28,948 bases of DNA from the IMG/VR virus record IMGVR_UViG_3300027782_005853, positions 1 to 28,948 of that record; one strand, written 5' to 3'. The notes below the pieces were generated by a model. It did no database searches. It had not been told where the DNA came from and was given only the letters and a program-made list of their open reading frames with translations. The stretch's first letter is position 1; each line of letters opens with the position of its first letter. Made by a program: the position numbers and the translations under genes. Of this stretch, positions 26,762 to 28,948 are shown in pieces. Source of the stretch: a virus.

Positions 26762-28948
26762 GTGAATCTATTATTGCTATTCCATTCCATTCAAGAAAAT
26801 AGTGGAATGGAAAACTTTGTTCTAGACCTGAAAAGATTTTCAAAATATAAAATAACAATACTGTATCAAAAATCAATTTCATCAAATGTTAAATTAGAAT
26901 TTGATTGCCTTCAAATAGATGAAATCAATGAAATTTTTATAAAAAAATTCGACTGCTTGATTTTCTTTAAGGAATATCGCAAGAAATTCAACCTTACAAA
27001 AAAACACTTTAGTAAAATAAAAAAAATATGTGCAATATACGAACCGATAAGTTTTTCAGATTACTTTGATTCTTATGATTTTCAAATTTGCGAAGGCGTT
27101 ATAACAAATTTTTTAACCAACACAATAAAACTTAACGCTCTAACAGACTTACCTAAATTTCACGCATATACCGGCTTAGATTTCTCTCAACTTCCAGAAA
27201 TAAAAAAAAACACGCAATTTACAGTAGGAGTAATAGCCAAAGACATTTCTAAAATAGAAAAAACAGTAGCTAAAGCCTCTTGTGATTTTATTCATTACCA
27301 AAAAAAAGAGCAAATAAACTTCTACAATCAATCCGATGTTGTAATCATCGAAGATCAAGATGATGTTCAATTTCACATTTGGAAATGCTTACATTACAAC
27401 AAAATATTGATGATTAAAAAAACTCACTTCACTCAAGAATTTATAGACGATTGTAAAAATGGATTTTTTTACAAAACTAAAAAAGATTTATACAAATTGC
27501 TAATCAAAGTGAAAAATAAAAACAATTCAAAAATGATAGAATTTCAAAACGAATCATGCAAAACAGCAAACATAGAACTAAGCATAAACAAATTACAAGA
27601 AAACATAAAATTGATTTTAGGATTCGACAAAACAAACGCAAAAACGACATACTATGATTCTGGAATTGATTTGTCACACGAATCAAATGATGTTTGGCAG
27701 ACAAACGATGCAGCACTTTGTTCGGCACTAGACGAATCGGGAATTAGATTTTTTTCTTGCGTGGATAAAGAAATATTCAAAAATGTAGAAAGCGAATTCG
27801 TTGGAATACTACACAACGATATTAAAGATTACAAAAAATTAGATCCATGCAAAGGTCTTTTTGTTTTTTCAGAATACCTGAAGAAATCAATTGAAAAAAA
27901 CACTACCAATCTTCCAGTAGAAAAAATTTACTATCCAGTAAAACAATATCAAAAGAAATTCTCGTACACCAACTTTATTGCCGATAAAAAAATAGTTTTT
28001 TTACAAAAAAAATATCAACCATTTGTTCAAAAATCTTTCTCGAAAATAATAATCAAATTGACAGAAACAAATATAGTCAAATATGAAAAAATACTAACTA
28101 GTAGCTTGGTGTACTTTAATTTTGATGAATTTATTCAATTAGATTTGTTCTTGGAATGCTTGGAGAGAAACACTCCTATGTTGCTGAAAAGACACCCAAT
28201 AGCAGAAGAATACTTGGGAGAAAGCTATCCTCTTTTTTTCACTAAAAAAGAAGACATAATCGAAATATCCTGCGATCAAGTTCTGGCAGCACATAATCAT
28301 TTGATAAATATAGATAAAGAAAAATTTAGAATACACACGTTTATTAAATCAATTATTGATTCTAAAATATACAAAGAACTTCCAGTAACAAAACCGAAAA
28401 CATTGATGCGTATCACACTCGGAAGAACTAGTAAAAGCGGATACGAAGTTACATTTCATTGCATAAAAAGTCTAATTAAAAATTATGGATACAATGATTT
28501 TGATTATTGCATTTGTCACAACAATATATCAGAAAGAAAATTATTCGAATTAAAAAAAACATTTTCAATCATAGATTCACCGTTAAAATACTATAAACAA
28601 AAAAATTGCGAGCTACCAATTGATGTTAGATTTCCAAAAGGAACAGACGCTACTATTAATCACCGTGTTTCTGCTGGAAGTTTATGGAAATTGTGTCCTG
28701 CTCGTTTGAGACCTAATGCTCATGAAATTATTATCGACAACGACATAGTTTTTTTAAAACAAATACCAGAAATCAATCAGTTTTTAAAAAGCGACTTACC
28801 TCTTGCACTAGAAGATGTGTCGATACATATGGGAATCTACGAATCGATTAACGACTTCGATGATTACTTCGCTTTGAATTCTGGGATCATCGGATTGCCA
28901 CCAAACTTTAAATTTGAGAAAAAACTCTGCTATCTTTGGGATATATGT
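26762..28948 (+). CDS. Giant multi-domain glycosyltransferase, 3' end outside window
   Basis: An open frame of 729 codons to the window edge with no stop. The start is GTG at 26762, nine bases after the previous stop, with AAGGA upstream; no earlier ATG fits. The N-terminal part (residues 1-380) looks like a GT-B-type domain without clear catalytic motifs. Around residues 447-490, SSLVYFNFDEFIQLDLFLEC followed by LERNTPMLLKRHPIAEEYLG is a phrase typical of GT-B donor-binding halves found in phage and giant-virus glycosyltransferases. From about residue 575 a GT-A-like domain begins, with IIDNDIVFLKQI placing a D-x-D at 659-661. Two different glycosyltransferase folds in one protein suggest sequential sugar additions. 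The real length is unknown. Confidence 0.83.
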   Translation, partial: MNLLLLFHSIQENSGMENFVLDLKRFSKYKITILYQKSISSNVKLEFDCLQIDEINEIFIKKFDCLIFFKEYRKKFNLTKKHFSKIKKICAIYEPISFSDYFDSYDFQICEGVITNFLTNTIKLNALTDLPKFHAYTGLDFSQLPEIKKNTQFTVGVIAKDISKIEKTVAKASCDFIHYQKKEQINFYNQSDVVIIEDQDDVQFHIWKCLHYNKILMIKKTHFTQEFIDDCKNGFFYKTKKDLYKLLIKVKNKNNSKMIEFQNESCKTANIELSINKLQENIKLILGFDKTNAKTTYYDSGIDLSHESNDVWQTNDAALCSALDESGIRFFSCVDKEIFKNVESEFVGILHNDIKDYKKLDPCKGLFVFSEYLKKSIEKNTTNLPVEKIYYPVKQYQKKFSYTNFIADKKIVFLQKKYQPFVQKSFSKIIIKLTETNIVKYEKILTSSLVYFNFDEFIQLDLFLECLERNTPMLLKRHPIAEEYLGESYPLFFTKKEDIIEISCDQVLAAHNHLINIDKEKFRIHTFIKSIIDSKIYKELPVTKPKTLMRITLGRTSKSGYEVTFHCIKSLIKNYGYNDFDYCICHNNISERKLFELKKTFSIIDSPLKYYKQKNCELPIDVRFPKGTDATINHRVSAGSLWKLCPARLRPNAHEIIIDNDIVFLKQIPEINQFLKSDLPLALEDVSIHMGIYESINDFDDYFALNSGIIGLPPNFKFEKKLCYLWDIC

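Noticed and set aside
27176-28336. Short minus-strand open frames near the right edge
   Set aside because: They lie antisense to a continuous 729-codon plus-strand gene and have compositions and starts typical of shadow frames.

Overview
The window is AT-rich, densely packed DNA with genes on both strands, short gaps, many ATGA-type overlaps, one tRNA and four HNH endonuclease genes. I read it as part of a large, T4-type tailed bacteriophage genome. The main reason is that about ten otherwise unrelated proteins start with the same short peptide (M-x-x-F-x-x-W-L-x-E). This matches in pattern the capsid-targeting sequence of T4 internal proteins (MKTYQEFIAE in IPIII) and is often followed by an L/I-x-E site like those cut by the T4 prohead protease. 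The host is unknown. Several genes look like families common in Planctomycetes or similar Gram-negative bacteria: a STAS anti-anti-sigma protein, a type I sulfatase, a secreted CxxCH haem-type protein, a DUF1003 protein and a DUF7694-like protein. That points towards a planctomycete-like host, as inference only.

Layout. 0-0.36 kb: small secreted Tyr/Asn-rich protein. 0.45-3.4 kb (minus): two tagged paralogues, a tagged Nudix hydrolase, a tagged GNAT-like protein and a left-handed beta-helix acyltransferase. 3.4-6.4 kb (plus): unknown genes interrupted by a tandem pair of HNH-AP2 endonucleases, with a structured intergenic element at 3.9 kb. 6.4-8.4 kb: GT2 glycosyltransferase, tRNA with a CAT anticodon, small membrane protein and DUF1003 protein. 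8.5-11.1 kb (plus): GNA1-like acetyltransferase coupled to a Bcs1-like AAA ATPase, then the CxxCH protein and a strong bidirectional terminator. 11.1-13.6 kb: EF-hand protein, two overlapping zinc-HNH genes, membrane and zinc-ribbon genes, and a GGGFGQ-repeat secreted protein. 13.6-20.4 kb: sulfatase, a zinc-ribbon gene overlapped by a tagged basic mini-gene, a double-domain DUF7694-like protein, more tagged proteins, a PD-(D/E)XK nuclease, a tagged P-loop kinase, the STAS protein, a C39-like membrane peptidase and a methyltransferase. 20.5-23.8 kb: glycosyltransferase, HldD-like epimerase and a tagged tRNA-nucleotidyltransferase-like protein. 23.8-26.8 kb: probable virion or packaging genes. 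From 26.8 kb to the edge: a very large, unfinished multi-domain glycosyltransferase.

How it fits together. The tagged set (Nudix, GNAT-like, kinase-like, CCA/poly(A)-polymerase-like and small basic or helical proteins) could be a cargo of enzymes packed inside the head and injected with the DNA. The sugar genes (GT2, ESD glycosyltransferase, epimerase, methyltransferase, beta-helix acyltransferase, GNA1-like enzyme, giant glycosyltransferase) could decorate the virion or change the host surface. A second, secreted set (YNYG-rich protein, GGGFGQ protein, sulfatase, haem-type protein) may act outside the cytoplasm. Two secreted low-complexity proteins 12.5 kb apart end in the same NP-x-x-x-MATQGI motif. 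Several genes without a Shine-Dalgarno sequence have a TATAAATA-like box 3-7 bases before the start codon, which suggests leaderless late transcripts. No stretch longer than about 180 bases lacks a gene.
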